Assembly: GCA_005281725.1 (NCBI GenBank)
Contig: SSBO01000007.1
Location: 4,932,031-4,996,030 of the forward strand
DNA length: 64,000 bases
Direction of reading: 5' to 3'
DNA from: Wuchereria bancrofti
Lineage: Eukaryota; Nematoda; Chromadorea; Rhabditida; Onchocercidae
The first letter of the stretch is position 1; each line of letters opens with the position of its first letter. Made by a program: the position numbers and the translations under genes. Below, piece after piece: positions 37,401 to 49,752 of the stretch. The notes under the pieces are model-generated. The model did no database searches, was not told the origin of the DNA, and was given only the letters and a program-made list of their open reading frames with translations.

Positions 37401-38261
37401 TTAAACATTCACTAGAAGACACTGCGAAAGCAATAAAATTGTCTTTTGAGGTGATTTCAAAATTTAGCTCAAGAAAACCATCCAAGTGTATTTATTTAAA
37501 ATCATAAGCAAAAAGGTATGATAGCTTGAGAATTAGACTCGACAGTAGAATGCAACGTTTATTTCTGATAACTGATCCTACAGCTCTAAATGGAATGTTT
37601 ATTAAGTATACTGAATAATAAGCTTGTTCAACTTTGTTTCCGGGATATGTTATCAATGAGATTTTTAGAAAGGTTCATTGACTTTTTATAAATGAAACTC
37701 TATTAAATTTTAGAAAAATGATTCAAGGCTAAATCCTACCCACTCATCAGAATTAATAAATATTACATTATTATATCCTATCATTTTTCAGATTCGAAAT
37801 TAATTTATCTTCATCGTTCTAAATGTGTGGCAAAGACTTAACTTTTCCTAAGTATTGGAAGAGGTTTAATTTGTCCATGTATTCTTGGTCAAGTGGATAT
37901 ATGCAATCGTCATTATATATAGCTAATCCCATTATTTGTTATTCTATAAAAAAAATTTCTAATTTTAGTGCTTGGATGAAAGAGATAACTCATTTTCCTA
38001 GCAACAACTCTGATATATGATTGAAGCTGAAGTAATATAAAACCCACAGATATAGCTTAGCTTACATAAAGAGTTGAAATATCTGGCTTTATATACTGCA
38101 TCACATCATAAATCCCAGGATTACCGTATTGGAAAACATTGAAAGAGAAATAATGTTTACTAAGCAGTGAGTGGTAAATAATACGTAATTGACTTAAAAT
38201 ATTTCAATATATCAGAAAAAAAAAAGACTTAAAAATATGAAAAAAAAAGTGTCTAGACTTT
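34451..38261. other. Gene-poor region upstream of the Phactr gene
   Basis: Almost 4 kb without a supported gene. A 108-codon minus-strand frame (34703-35029) may contain a 5' exon of the Phactr gene but shows no family signature. Other features: a near-tandem duplication around 35190-35245 containing ATGATATCTTATCATC; an A/T-rich frame at 36378 of unknown meaning; a long T run at about 36900-36916. Confidence 0.4.
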
Positions 38262-38875
38262 TCATGTTTACAAATAACTGTTTTGCTTCATTTTGAGGCT
38301 AAGTTTTACAGCACTGTCAATTTCTGTACATATGTTTAGGACAGGGATTTGAGACTTCAATATTTCAGCTCACCACTTAATAACTAAGATCCAGTGAAAC
38401 ACTGGAAGAGTATTTGCTAATCTGTTGACACCTGTACCTGTCGACACTACTACACAGTACACTTGTCTCGCAAACCCACACTTTAATATATTCCCAATTT
38501 CTGCTACTGCGCCATTCCCAATTGTTATTTCTCCTATTTTCGATTGTTTCTGAAGATTAAATCTAAAAAGAGACGTCATCTTTCAAGATGACAATTCATA
38601 TCTCGAAAGTTCACAGAGCTACAGCAACTTTTTGCATTTATTTTTAATGAAGTTAATTGATTTAAAGAACTTAAATCTTCTATTGAAATCTAAATCAAGT
38701 CAGTAACATCCTATAATTTACTGCCTCAATATCTGGCAAATTATATAAGCTTTCATAATTAGCAAATAGTCAAGTCCCAAATCTCTGTACTAAACATGTG
38801 CACAAAAATTGACAGTGCTAAGCTCTCTCTAGAATAGCTCTCAAAATGAAGCAAAACAAATATTTGTAAACATGA
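38262..38875. mobile_element. Foldback/MITE-like element with ~105-bp terminal inverted repeats
   Basis: The left arm at about 38262-38366 and the right arm at about 38761-38875 are reverse complements with interruptions. Shared stretches include TCATGTTTACAAATA, TGTTTTGCTTCATTTTGAG, GCACTGTCAATTT and a GGGATTTGAGACTT-like block. The arms differ by small indels. The interior (about 390 bp) holds a 69-codon minus-strand frame (38370-38579) with no transposase signature, and a small palindrome (CCAGTGAAACACTGG). I could not define a target-site duplication. Most likely it is a non-autonomous, decayed inverted-repeat element. Confidence 0.75.
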
Positions 38876-41232
38876 AGTAGATTTTTATTTCCATTTTAAT
38901 TTAATTATGTATAAAACATATTACTAGAAAAACCGATATTTGTTTAAATCGTTAGAGCAATGTAGATTTCGATTACTTATAACATCCTCAATAATTTCGA
39001 TAATCGTTATTTATAATTTATTTATAATTTCCTGAATAATTTCGATATTCGTTAAACGGTTTCGGTGGGCGGTAAATAATAGTTTATCCTAAATGACGAT
39101 ATTATTAGGACGTATAGCAAGAAGCTTATAATTGAAAAAAAAAAGCTTATAAATTTATTAGTCCCAACTGATAAATCCAAAGTTAAGGCTAGCGAATTTC
39201 CTAACCCCTAAAATTTAAGAATAACAGTAGCAGAAAAATCGTTGTTTTATATTTCTCTAAATCAACAGTAATCAAAGCAGAAACTGATTCACTGGTCTAC
39301 TGCTATGAATCATTTTGTTTTCTGCAATTATAAGATTATTTTTAGGGAAGAACATTTCCTGTAGAACCCTTCTGTGCTTTGCAGTCCTCTTATTCCTGAT
39401 TTGCTTTGGGAAATGCTTCAGGACTTCAGGAAATTGTCAAACGAACAATAGAAATTTTAATATCTAAGAAATCACTGTTGGATTTTTTTTTCTTTGCACT
39501 AGTTGCGATGAAATGAAGTGAACAACAAATTCTAGTACATACGATGCATAGAAGTGAAGTGGAAAATGTTAATCACTGAAGGAAAGGAAAGGTACAACTA
39601 AGGGTTCGATAAGCAGGAAGTTAAGGCAGGAATGACGGATAAGTACAGAAATGAGATTTGGACGAATAAAAAAGCCTGAATAAATAAACAGAATGAAAAT
39701 CAAATTCAGAGAGAGAGGGTAAAGGTTAAGAGAAGTTGTTGCTCGAAAAGGAAGTGGCACATTACCTGTGCTGCTATGACGTGCACACATATCAAGGTAT
39801 GACGGCTGACTTATTTTAAGCACAAGAAAACTAGTTTTGTGGCAATTCTCGCATGATGATGGCGAAATGTACTTACTATAAGCGTTGCCCGTTTGTCGTC
39901 TCTCTCGTACAAGTATCGCTTTACTTTTCCTACTAAGCGTCCAAAACGAACACATAAATGATCTGCCCTAGCTGACATAATTCAATAGTTCCAGAAATAC
40001 CCAAAAAGCAGGGCAAAAACGCAATACAATATTCATAAAATTCATGCTCATGGTATTGAATGTTACCGAGAGAGACGTCAAAGCATGTTGGAACAAATCT
40101 TTTAGACACTTTAAACAAGCCTAAGGATAAAATCCTAATATTAGTGGAAAAATTTTAACAAAACTATTACTACATTAGCAAACAATAATTTTGAAATAAG
40201 GCCACTTCAAGACCTTGACAGAGGTGTATGTCATTTTGCAGGAACTATAACCAACAACGTTTCGCTTGGGTATAGTAAACCAATACTGGAAAATCCACAA
40301 GCCATTACTTTTGAGCTCCTGCATCCATACCTCACATAATTTCACATAGCCACTGGACCACCTCAGCATAAAGATGACTGGTAATGGTACAATTGGTAAA
40401 ATAATAAGTAAACAATATATCAACCTGACGCACATCTGAAACACGCCTATATTATGCAAACTTACTATTCCTCTTTCTCCCATATCTGTGAGCATTCGCA
40501 GTTACGGCTTTTATCAGACCAGACAGTGACGGAAACACAAGTAGTCACTTCCTTTCCATGATTGTTGCGGCTAAAGTATGTGCGCAGCAGCAACTTTCTT
40601 AAAAAATCGGGAGCAATATATCGAGAAAGTAGTCATCAATCTTTATGACAACCTGTAAGGAGACCAGAGACGCTGATATGCTGGAAATTTTTGACAGTGT
40701 ACCAAACACTACTAGATTTATCATTTCATAAAAAAACTTTATCAGAAAATAAATCTACCAATTTTCATTTATTGAAAGAACTGTTAAAATTGTTTCGAAC
40801 ACTATGTGAGAAAACGAGAAAATATCTAGTTTGGTATCACCAAAAACGAAAGATAAGGAATCGAAAAGGAACATGGAAGTACAAAATGTTGACGACATAA
40901 AATTTCATCACCGCGATATTTGAATAAGGATGAATGAAAGCACAGGAAATAACAAATATAAGAAATCGAAATTAGGAGTTTGTTTCCTTCCATACTAAAT
41001 GAAAATGAATATTCAGAGAATAATATCAAAACACCGACAAAAATTTTCTAGCTATTTCTAGCCCACCAGTACTTTCATAATACCAATTTATTTTGAAGAC
41101 CTTACTTGAAAAGGACATACAGATTCATGGGAAATAAGAAAATAAAAAAAAGTTGACTGGAAGAACAGAAAATTAACCTATAATGAAAGATTGAAAGATA
41201 TTAAAAACTCATCGACCATTTACTAATACGAA
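38876..41232. other. Region with open frames but no recognised gene
   Basis: Minus-strand frames at 39569-39955 (128 codons), 39933-40118 and 40175-40495, plus a frame of about 55 codons from about 40614 down to a TAG near 40450, contain runs that look somewhat coding (for example RRQTGNAYSKYIS and CVSVTVWSDKSRNC). In-frame stops and incompatible phases prevented a gene model. This may be a decayed gene or chance. A TTTATT at 41087-41092 reads AATAAA on the minus strand, about 140 bp beyond the RING gene stop, and is a plausible poly(A) signal for it. Confidence 0.35.
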
Positions 41233-43984
41233 TCACAGGGATACCACTGATACTACGTTTGTTTTATCCACATCTAAACGACAGACCGGGCATTTTTTAT
41301 TGTACACCAACCAACGATCGATACAAACGACATGGAATACATGGTTGCAACGAAGAGCTCGAACTTCTTCGTCCATTTCGAAATCATTCAGACATACCTG
41401 AAGGATTCTGTGAAATGGCTTTGAAAGGATCAATGATAACAAATGCATTGACATAAATAGAGGATAAAAAATGCAAACCGTGCAGCGTTCTTGTTCATTT
41501 TCGGGAATGTCATTCTCTTTGATATATTTGTAGGTAGTCGAAAAACGGTTGATTTGTTCAACAGTTGCCCCGACTGGTACAGGATCATTAGAAGTAGGCA
41601 CATTGCCACCCAAAATAACTGTTGGATCATGTGGCTGCAACAGAACCTGAAATAAACTTCCTTACAAATGAATAAAAAAGAAAGCCAAAAAATGGTCAAG
41701 AAAATGAAACAAGAAATCATACCATAGCAAGCTCCATAATGGGCTGGTGGTGACGCGGCAAGAAAACTACTGGTTGGGACGTTAAACGTCTTGGAACAAT
41801 ATCAACACCAATCAGATTATTTGATGCTAAAGAGTGTCGCTGAAACCACAAATTGTTGGCCTGCTGTTGACGTTCGATTTGTGCCACGCGCGATGATAGT
41901 AACAAATCATGTACTGGATTCATATCAGTTTCACGTCTGAAATCGAATACAAATAAAATAAAGTTACAAATAAATAAAAATTACTGGTCCTTCAAAACTA
42001 AAATCTCACGCAGGTTTGCGCACTGAAGAAAAAACCATCTACTACTATATCCAACTGCTATACAAAAGCTACCTGTAACTACTGCCTGATTCGTTGCGTT
42101 GGCAAAAACACATAGGATGACGCGGGCAGATATGATGATGATTGTGATATGGACAGGATTGATAAGGACACTGGTAGGTAGAACGACTGCGGCAATCGCA
42201 ACAAAATGCTGAATTTAAACCTGGCCTACTATCTACTGCATTTCTCTCGTCACCTCGGGCTCTGGAAATGAAGCATGCAATATAGCGAAAACGAAGAATT
42301 AATCGCATCGCACAATAAAGGTGTGCTTACTCGACATGTCGTTGAGAAGCCAGAAATGAAGTGGTTGCTTCTGCATTAGGTTCAACACGACGTATTTTCT
42401 GTAAACGAATATTTGCTGCACCATTCGGATTTGTTACCGGAGGATGATTGGTAGGAAGCTGTTCACCGGATCGCTTTAGACGCATCACTGAGGATCGAAG
42501 AGAAGGTAAGGCTAAGGTAGGTGGCAAAGATGATACCTACAAAAAATACTTTGTACATACAGAAGTGCTATGGGAATGGTCTTGGGATGTTGAGTGATAT
42601 CAAAGCTGTCACCAGTAAATCTGAAATAAAAAATTAATTGAACCCACGCGAGCAGATGCAACATTGCTTGTTATTGTTGCTGGTAAAGTATGGGAGTGGC
42701 TTTGCGATAATGTAGCAGGGACTGCACCTAAAATACAGAAATGTTGTAATAAACATAGAAGAAGGATAAGGAAGATCCTAAAATACTAGGATAACATAAA
42801 TGAATAAATTAAATGCTACTTCCCTTTATATAACTTTCTTGACAAAACTAACCCAAAGATGAAAGCGAATGTGAAGCATAAGTGATTGGACGATGATGAA
42901 GTGCACATGGTTGAGCATAGATGCAATGGCAGACTGCTGTTATTGGAGTAGCGGCTGATAGGAATGTACAAGGTGAAGCGGGTGCAACTGTAGGACCAGT
43001 GATATATGCAGCTGTTAATGCGGATGGATAAATAGGAGGAGCAGCAAAGGCCGGAGTCTGAGCAAAAGCCGTTTCGATCACACCAGGAACCTAAAATTTT
43101 TGTTATGAAATTGTTGAATGATAAATCAAGTAATACACGACACAGTGTAATATATTAGTAGATTTGTCTGAAATGTTTTCACTGTGACATTCCAATTTTG
43201 TAATCACCAAAAGATAATTCATTATCATAATCTGAGGAGACGTATAAAAATTTCAGCATCCGACTTCATTATTCTGATAAGGAAGAACCGACCTGTATTG
43301 GAATATAAGTTGCAGGACTGCCTTGTAAAGTCACTGAAGGTACTGAACCAGCTGTAAATGTTGGTCCAGAAACAAAGGAAAGAGCTGTGTTATGCGATGA
43401 TGTTTCACTAGACTCTCGAATCCTATTTGTCACACCATTCATAACATTCGTCTGCAAAACGCCATTTGGATTCTGGATGTTTTCTTCCTGCAGTGTCATT
43501 ATGAAAATTTTCTTCATCCTTAAATGCCCTCTATTTCTAGCAGTAAAATCTCTTTGAACAGATGCATAAAAAGGAATGCATGGGAATTTCTCTGGGTTAA
43601 CACTGCGTAGCGTTGACATGATTCAACGCCCCAATCATATCACTATCTGCAACCGCGCAGTGGTAAAAGATCGCTACGTACTGGTAATCCTATTAACTCA
43701 GAAATGCTTTCTACTTACTGGATAATTCATTCCAAATTGAATAGGTGTATTTTAAGCAAATATCCCTTAGCTTCGCATTTCCTTGGCAAACAGGATATAT
43801 TTTGTTCATTTTTACCACAGCGTAAATCGTCATAATAAACCCTAACACTTATATAAACATTTGTCTTTCCATAAATTACTTAATGTTCAGTCAGACGAGC
43901 CCTCACCATTAATAACTCGCTTGATAATTCGTTTACACGTTGAGCCGTTCCACTCGAAGATGTTGTCTGCTTTGTTTGGGACAT
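41233..43984 (-). CDS. RING-H2 E3 ubiquitin ligase, RNF38/RNF44-like
   Basis: Nine exons in phase: 43984-43907, 43487-43293, 43090-42853, 42727-42648, 42536-42331, 42261-42073, 41936-41723, 41646-41479, 41397-41233, giving 510 residues. The C-terminus carries a RING-H2 finger: CTVCLNDF, then the RALRCNHVFHVVCIDRW block, then NKKCPVCRLD, with all eight zinc ligands in C3H2C3 order. It is preceded by ATVEQINRFSTTYKYIKEN, a context typical of RNF38/RNF44. The middle is rich in Pro, Ala, Ser and Thr and looks disordered. A Cys/His-rich patch (CDCRSRSTYQCPYQSCPYHN) may bind metal but matches no domain I can name. The start ATG 43984 follows a likely leader acceptor at 44019 and yields MSQTKQTTSSSGTAQ. 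A longer frame beginning at 43619 is rejected because the splice at 43487 joins cleanly. The RING itself is split by an intron right after CT. Confidence 0.93.
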
Positions 43985-44017
43985 TTCCAAAGCAGCAAAT
44001 CGAAAAGAAGCAACCAC

Positions 44018-44018
44018 C
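44018..44018 (-). promoter_or_regulatory. Probable spliced-leader acceptor of the RING-H2 gene
   Basis: On the minus strand a TTTTTTGTAG acceptor ends at 44019, 34 bases before the ATG at 43984. No exon is seen upstream. It may instead accept a 5' non-coding exon. Confidence 0.4.
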
Positions 44019-45030
44019 CTACAAAAAATAAATCAGTGAGATTATAACACTAGAATGGGCAACGAATGGAATGAAAATCTGCATTTGCTAGTAGCTTAAC
44101 AATATTCCTTAAAATTTGCATTTTCTAGCAGCTTGATGATATTCCCGCGAGTGACGTCACTCTCCCTTCCTCTTTTTGTTCATGCATCACGGTATTATAC
44201 AGGTATGCATAAACTGAGTAACAAGTAATTGACCCTTCGATCTCAGATGTTCCAAATTGAGCAGTTCACGAGCTACACACTGACTGACAGAGAAATGAAA
44301 TATAGACCTGTTCTCAACCACTATCCTCTTTCGCAGTTCTGATCGAAAACCCTGTCATCTTTTCAGTAATCTCTCACTCTCCGCCACTTACATCTCACTA
44401 CAACTATAGAGCATAACTGTTTCCTATTCTTCCTATCTCTAATTAACATTTTCCTCCAAATCTTGCTAGGCTTATCAGTCCCGAACATCCCTTGTCTACT
44501 ACTCACACTACCTCTGGCCTCACCTTCAAGGACTCCCCACTCATCTTCTTATCCCACACCAATCATTATCGATCCCACCACACAGCACTAATTATCGAAT
44601 ACCGCAAGTAACAACGATACGTGGACCTAGTTCGGAATGCGAGGGCACTCAGGAACAACGCCTCAAATTTAGCATAATATTGCGAGGCACTTATTTGATC
44701 TTATGGGAGTAGATGGGTTTTTTATTGTACAGAGCTATGTATTATTACATTCTCGATGAATAATTTAGGTGATATTTTGACACGTAAAAAGGTGCTTGAC
44801 AAAAGGGACGTGTTACTTCATAGCTTTCAAAACGGTCAGGTGCATCATTCAAGCAGTGAAAATTGACTTTTGGAACAACGATAAAAAGAATGTCTGGCAA
44901 GTGGATAGATTCAGATTCAGACTGTAAAAGCGGAAGATTGTTTGAGGGCAAAGATTAATAGTTATGAATATCTTTCAGGAATTGTTGATCTCAGCAAATG
45001 TGATCAATCAGTGATGTTGACTAGGTAAAA
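44019..45030. other. Divergent intergenic region, RING-H2 gene and SYS1
   Basis: About 1 kb of upstream DNA for two divergent genes. A comparatively C-rich section (about 44280-44620) stands out from the AT-rich surroundings. The 68-codon minus-strand frame at 44745 is unsupported. Confidence 0.4.
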
Positions 45031-46072
45031 ATGAACTCGTTTCGATCATATATCTGGGATCCCGGTTTGATTATTTTGCAGATTATATGTGTGCAAGCAA
45101 CGTTCTACACCGCCTGGTGTGCTCTCTTAGTGATGTTCTCCGTTGGAGGCGATTATCCTTCGTTGGAACAAGTGTTTGCCGCAGAGGTTTGTCGATTTTT
45201 ATTCCACTCTTGTCTCCTTAAACTCTTGTTCCAATTAACTTCCTTCGGAGGTGTTTTTAATGGCTTTGACAGAATGTTGTATTCCCTACCTTCGCTTCTT
45301 CCGTCGTGTAAAATCGCTAGCCTCATCAATTCCTTCTAAGAATGTCTTAAAAAACTTCAAGAACATCAAATAAAATTCGTCATACCGCAAAAAGAGCTCG
45401 AATTAGTCTTATTTCAGTTGATTACATACTTAAGCTTAAACTTATTATGCCACCATGGGAACTTGATGCTATATGGTTATGCATGATTCAATGGAGTTAT
45501 CAGTACTGGAGTCCTATGACTGATGATTGGAAGGATCAAAAAGATAAAAATAACACCGTACTAAAAGGAAATGTCTTTTTGAAAAAAGAAAAAAAACATA
45601 AAATGAAATATTTTTAATAGCTGTTGTTTTAATCTCTCTGTATAAAAATTTGTATTCAGTATATAAAATCAACTGAATAATATATAAGGAATTTATTTTT
45701 TTCCATGTGAATGGTGTAGGTTTTTATAGATCCTTCATCATAGGATATTGTAATAGCAACTGTAATGTGAACGCTGAATTCCAGGCTTCATTCTACGGAA
45801 CAGCCATTCAGTTACTGTCAGCTGCAGCGTGCTCTCTTATTATGAGTAAAGTTATTGGACGTTCGAAACAGTGTTTGGACTTTACATGTACTTTACATTT
45901 TTGGCACTTAATCGTTGTTACATTGTATTATAAATCAATTCCTATGCATGTTTTTTGGTGGCTATTACAGCTCTTGAGTATTGTTTTATGCACAGTACTG
46001 GGTGAATATTTTTGTCTGCAACTTGAATCTAGGGATATTCATTTGTCAACCACTTTAAGATATGAAGTATAG
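45031..46072 (+). CDS. sys1: SYS1 Golgi trafficking protein
   Basis: Two exons, 45031-45186 and 45785-46072, joined in phase 0, giving 147 residues. SYS1 is a four-span Golgi membrane protein that recruits the small GTPase ARFRP1/Arl3. The N-terminus MNSFRSYIWDPGLIILQIIC matches the family pattern (FRSYVWDP). PSLEQVFAAE closes the first exon. SKQCLDFTCTLHFWHLI, WWLLQ and the LGEYFCLQLESRDIHL tail match the remainder. Hydrophobic segments are visible at residues 11-35, 60-75, 88-105 and 115-135. The loop between spans 1 and 2 is a few residues shorter than in the human protein, so a small exon might be missed. A canonical AATAAA at 46312-46317 is a likely poly(A) signal. Confidence 0.93.
45351..45617 (+). 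other. Unexplained 88-codon open frame inside the SYS1 intron
   Basis: Open from just after a TAA at 45348 to a TAA at 45615. It reads through MPPWELDAIWLCMIQWSYQY and then DDWKDQKDKNN. The tryptophan density is odd for intronic AT-rich DNA. A TTTCAG acceptor inside it (ends at 45418) is out of phase with SYS1 exon 1. It could be part of an unrecognised gene, a relic, or chance. Confidence 0.3.
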
Positions 46073-46605
46073 CATCCTTGCCTCTTTCATACTCGTGTCC
46101 AATGTTACTAATTATATCATAAGCACTTTTTCATGATGATGCAGTGACCTCACTGGTTTTAGCATCTTGAAAATTCAAGAGTTTGTAAATTTAGTTTTGA
46201 CTTACGAATGTGCATTGAACTTTGTCGTATGTTTGCATGAGGAATATTTCCAGTCAATAGTTCCATACACTTTTTATTTATATAACTTTAATGTTCCTTA
46301 TGCATGGGATAAATAAAATTTCATGGCCTGTATACTTTATTTTATGTATTCTGATAAGTGCTGTGGAAGAATAAATAATTGTAGACTAGTTATAAATAAT
46401 TGTTCCCGTCTCTATTAATAATTTATTAACACAGTCATTCATCATAAACTTTTTAATTCTGCCATGAGTGTTGACAAGTTCTTCACCTCGGATATTTGTT
46501 CCTTACTCTCCGTATCCTAAAAATTTGCTTTAATAAATTAAGCTTACTAAAACCATATGTTTTGCCAAAAAGCAATGAATTATATAAAAATATTGGTCTT
46601 TATAA
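46073..46605. other. Convergent 3' flanks of SYS1 and UBA5
   Basis: About 530 bp. It contains AATAAA at 46312-46317 for SYS1 (+). On the opposite strand AATAAA (TTTATT on the plus strand, 46422-46427) lies about 180 bp after the UBA5 stop. Nothing else seen. Confidence 0.55.
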
Positions 46606-49349
46606 TTAAGATTTCGTGTAAGTTTGCCCTTGTATAACGTTAGGAAACACCTCTTTAATAGGAGCTTCATAAGCAAATTGTATTCCTTCGGCAGGCCCAC
46701 TACAACCACTAGTAGGACCAGTCAGTGACTCATCCAACACTTCAATCCCTGCAAGAGTGAGCATGAGTAGACGTTTATTGTGATTCACTTGCAAGTATTT
46801 TCTAGAAACTAATATAACCCCAGTTGTCCTCGTGTGTAATCTTCTCGTCTTCTGTCTTTTCATTCTCTTTAGTTTCATTTTCATTTACAACTTGCTGCAA
46901 TGATACAAAGTAATGGTAAGTGACTGCAATCAAAGAAATTTTGTAGAGAAACCTTTGTAGAAATATGAGTGAAAAAAAAATATGAAAGCATTTTGGCTAT
47001 CAAAAGGTTGTTTCATTAATTAACACGATAAGAAATCGAAAGTTTATACCTTATACTCTTCCTGTCTTTGTTGACAAAAACGATCTTCACAACTAGGATT
47101 CGGTAACATTTGATGTCGGGGAAAGAAATCACAAAGAGCATTGTATCCCAGGCAGTACGATATTTCACCAAATTTTAAGAGAAATCTGAAATAACTTATT
47201 AACATGTACATAAAACAAATTTAGAAGCGATGTGCAAGATCCAAAAAATGTTACATACTTTAAGGCATTTTGTACTAGAAAACCGGCAATGACTGCCATA
47301 GTGGTAGGTAATGACGCAGCACAAACCCCTTCACGTTTCAGAGTCCGTTCACTAATATTTGAAGCAACCACCAAAGGAGGCACACACTGCAAAAACATCA
47401 AATGAGGCATCTGAGAAGTATAGCTTAAAAGATTATAAGGATCATGAATAAATTTAAAAAAAAAGTTCGTGGACTGAAATATACCGAATGTTTTTTGACC
47501 TCAGGAATATTTTTGATAACAAAGCAAAAAATATTACAGCAAAGCATGCACTATATCCAGGACGCATAAACTGCACATGGCCAGATACTGCATTTTCGCT
47601 GACACCAGACTCCATCCATATCTGATTCTCTTCGTTACAAGCCTGAAAACAAAAGTGCTGTAAATCAGAGGTATGGCCAATTTATTTCAAATGTCGGTGA
47701 TAAGCAAGCAGTGGAAAAAGATGAACTCTAATACTGAGAAAATTAAAGCAATTATACGCACAGTGTTAATAGTCATTCTAGCTTCGAAATTATCCACACA
47801 ACTGAGGACGAGTTCAACCTTCTCACCGGTAAGACTTCCCTTCCTACAAATAATCTGCAAAATTTTAGCAAAACTGAAAGTCACGTTTGATAAGGAAAAT
47901 TTACAATTACGTCTAGTATATCATAGATGTGATTCAGTACGTAAATTAATAGACTATACAGTTATAAGAAATAGAACATCCTGAAGATATAAAACAAAGC
48001 ATTATTTTCTGCTTGAAAAGCCTCCGGAGAATGATTTTTACCACGTGAAAGATGGATTGTTCCATATAGTCGATGTCAGTAGCTGGATTTCTCATTAAGA
48101 ACTACATATGTCTCTTTTTGATTTAAATTTTTTCCTTGACTTAAAAGGAAGCATTTCTAATGATAATATCCAAAAACAAAAAAGGTTGGATTTCTTTGAA
48201 CGGATTCCTTTGAACAAGAAACGAAAATACCTAATTCGGTCAACAAAGAGGGAATAGTTCTCTACAGTCGTTATATTCGTATTATACGTCTCGAAATCTA
48301 CATCGGGATTGATTTCTCTGAAAACAGAAGCAAAACAAATGATAAAAGGGTAATACTGCATGAATAACTAAAGTGTACTTCATGCTAGTTAACTGCATAA
48401 CAGTAAACTCACCTGAGAGTGTTCCGTGCTGCGTCAACTTTACTCATACCAGAATGTTGTGGTTGATAAAACAAACGATTCATATTAGCGAGCTCAACCT
48501 AAAATTTGTATACTTTGCCCTTCGACATCTACATCATACACAATATTGCTCTTCTTAGCAAAAAAGCAGTTTAATAAAAATATTACTGGATCACATCACT
48601 TCTGCATTGTGGAAGACTACATGAAGAGTCGACGAAAAAGACTCCCATTTTTGTCCTAATAACGATGTAAAACATTTAAAGCTATCAAGATAATTAAGTA
48701 TCCTACAAAAGAAAAATGATTTCTTTCCTGTTTTCAAAGAAGAACAGATGACTTCCACTATCAGAAGTGGGAATACATACCTTATCATAATCAAACAAAA
48801 TAAGTTTTCCAATACCACATCTCGTCAACATTTCGGCAACAACACTTCCCACACCACCAACGCCTACTATCAGCACTGTTTTTTTTCGAATATCGTCATA
48901 ATTTTTCACAATACCCATTTTCTTCAAAGCCATCAATCGACTATACGGATTAGAATCATTCACTTCAGCACTCATCACATCTGTATTATACAGCATAAAA
49001 TGATCAGAGATGAAATGACCATGGAAAACAAAACGATTTACTTATTATTAGAGTTGTTGGACAGCGTTTAATAATATGACAGTTATGTCGAAACAAATGA
49101 CAACAGCATAAAGTTTTCTGAGCAGTGGAAAGTTTCTAATCACTCTAATTAAAGCAGTTTTATAGTATATCTACAGAAATGAAATGCAACTACCAGAAAG
49201 TTAGGAAATAATGATTAACCGATTTTGGGTCGTTTAACGGATGCATTCGTATCCAACACATTATTTTCCTTTACACATATCAAGTCAGTTCCTATCGCTA
49301 ACAGTTTAGCGTGCAATGCATCCAACTGTTCCGACAAATTTTTCGACAT
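46606..49349 (-). CDS. uba-5: UBA5, UFM1-activating E1 enzyme
   Basis: Ten exons in phase: 49349-49220, 48980-48781, 48498-48413, 48317-48231, 47843-47762, 47642-47538, 47386-47259, 47185-47050, 46894-46819, 46748-46606, giving 390 residues. UBA5 adenylates UFM1 and carries it as a thioester before passing it to UFC1. Seen in order: [16 protein letters not shown], the nucleotide-binding loop [51 protein letters not shown], and zinc ligands CFAC and CEDRFC. The catalytic cysteine is in [13 protein letters not shown]. After an acidic linker the HEDNWGIEVLDE segment corresponds to the UFM1/GABARAP-interacting motif of human UBA5; an intron splits it. Start ATG 49349 gives [20 protein letters not shown], like other orthologues. 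It is divergent from BOP1. Confidence 0.97.
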
Positions 49350-49743
49350 CGACCCTTCAATATATAACAGAACTGATAGAGGATTTATGATAACGGAAGA
49401 GAATGGCATATACAGCACCCATTAGATAATCAAACATTAAATGAGTGATGAGCAGACTGTGACAAACTTTAATTTAATTATTTTTAAAATAACGAAAAGT
49501 TAACTCACTAAATGTTTATCTATTATCAGTGAACAAATGTGTTATTGCAGGCTTATAATAATGTAGAGATGAAATAGATATGAGGCAAACCCTTCCACAA
49601 CAAAGCTTTGTTAATGAGTTCAGCCCGAGTCTGCTTTTACCAATTGGCCTTTCTGGCTGAGAGTATGTTCGGGTTTAAGCCAAGGTTGTCAGGCTTGGGT
49701 GAGGGTATGACACTTTTTCCTTCCACAACAATGATTTTTTCAG
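49350..49743. promoter_or_regulatory. Shared divergent upstream region of UBA5 and BOP1
   Basis: About 400 bp separate the two start codons, so the promoters must lie here or overlap the genes. I see no recognisable core motif. An acceptor CAG at 49741-49743 precedes the BOP1 start by nine bases and is a likely spliced-leader site. Confidence 0.5.
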
Positions 49744-49752
49744 ATACGACAA

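Noticed and set aside
43269..43619. 116-codon frame starting MSTLRSVNPEK as the N-terminus of the RING-H2 protein
   Set aside because: A CTGCAG acceptor at 43488 joins in phase 0 to a better first exon (43984-43907) preceded by a leader acceptor. The upstream part of the frame is then intron.
47673..47984. 103-codon plus-strand frame
   Set aside because: Antisense to the UBA5 exon carrying [17 protein letters not shown].
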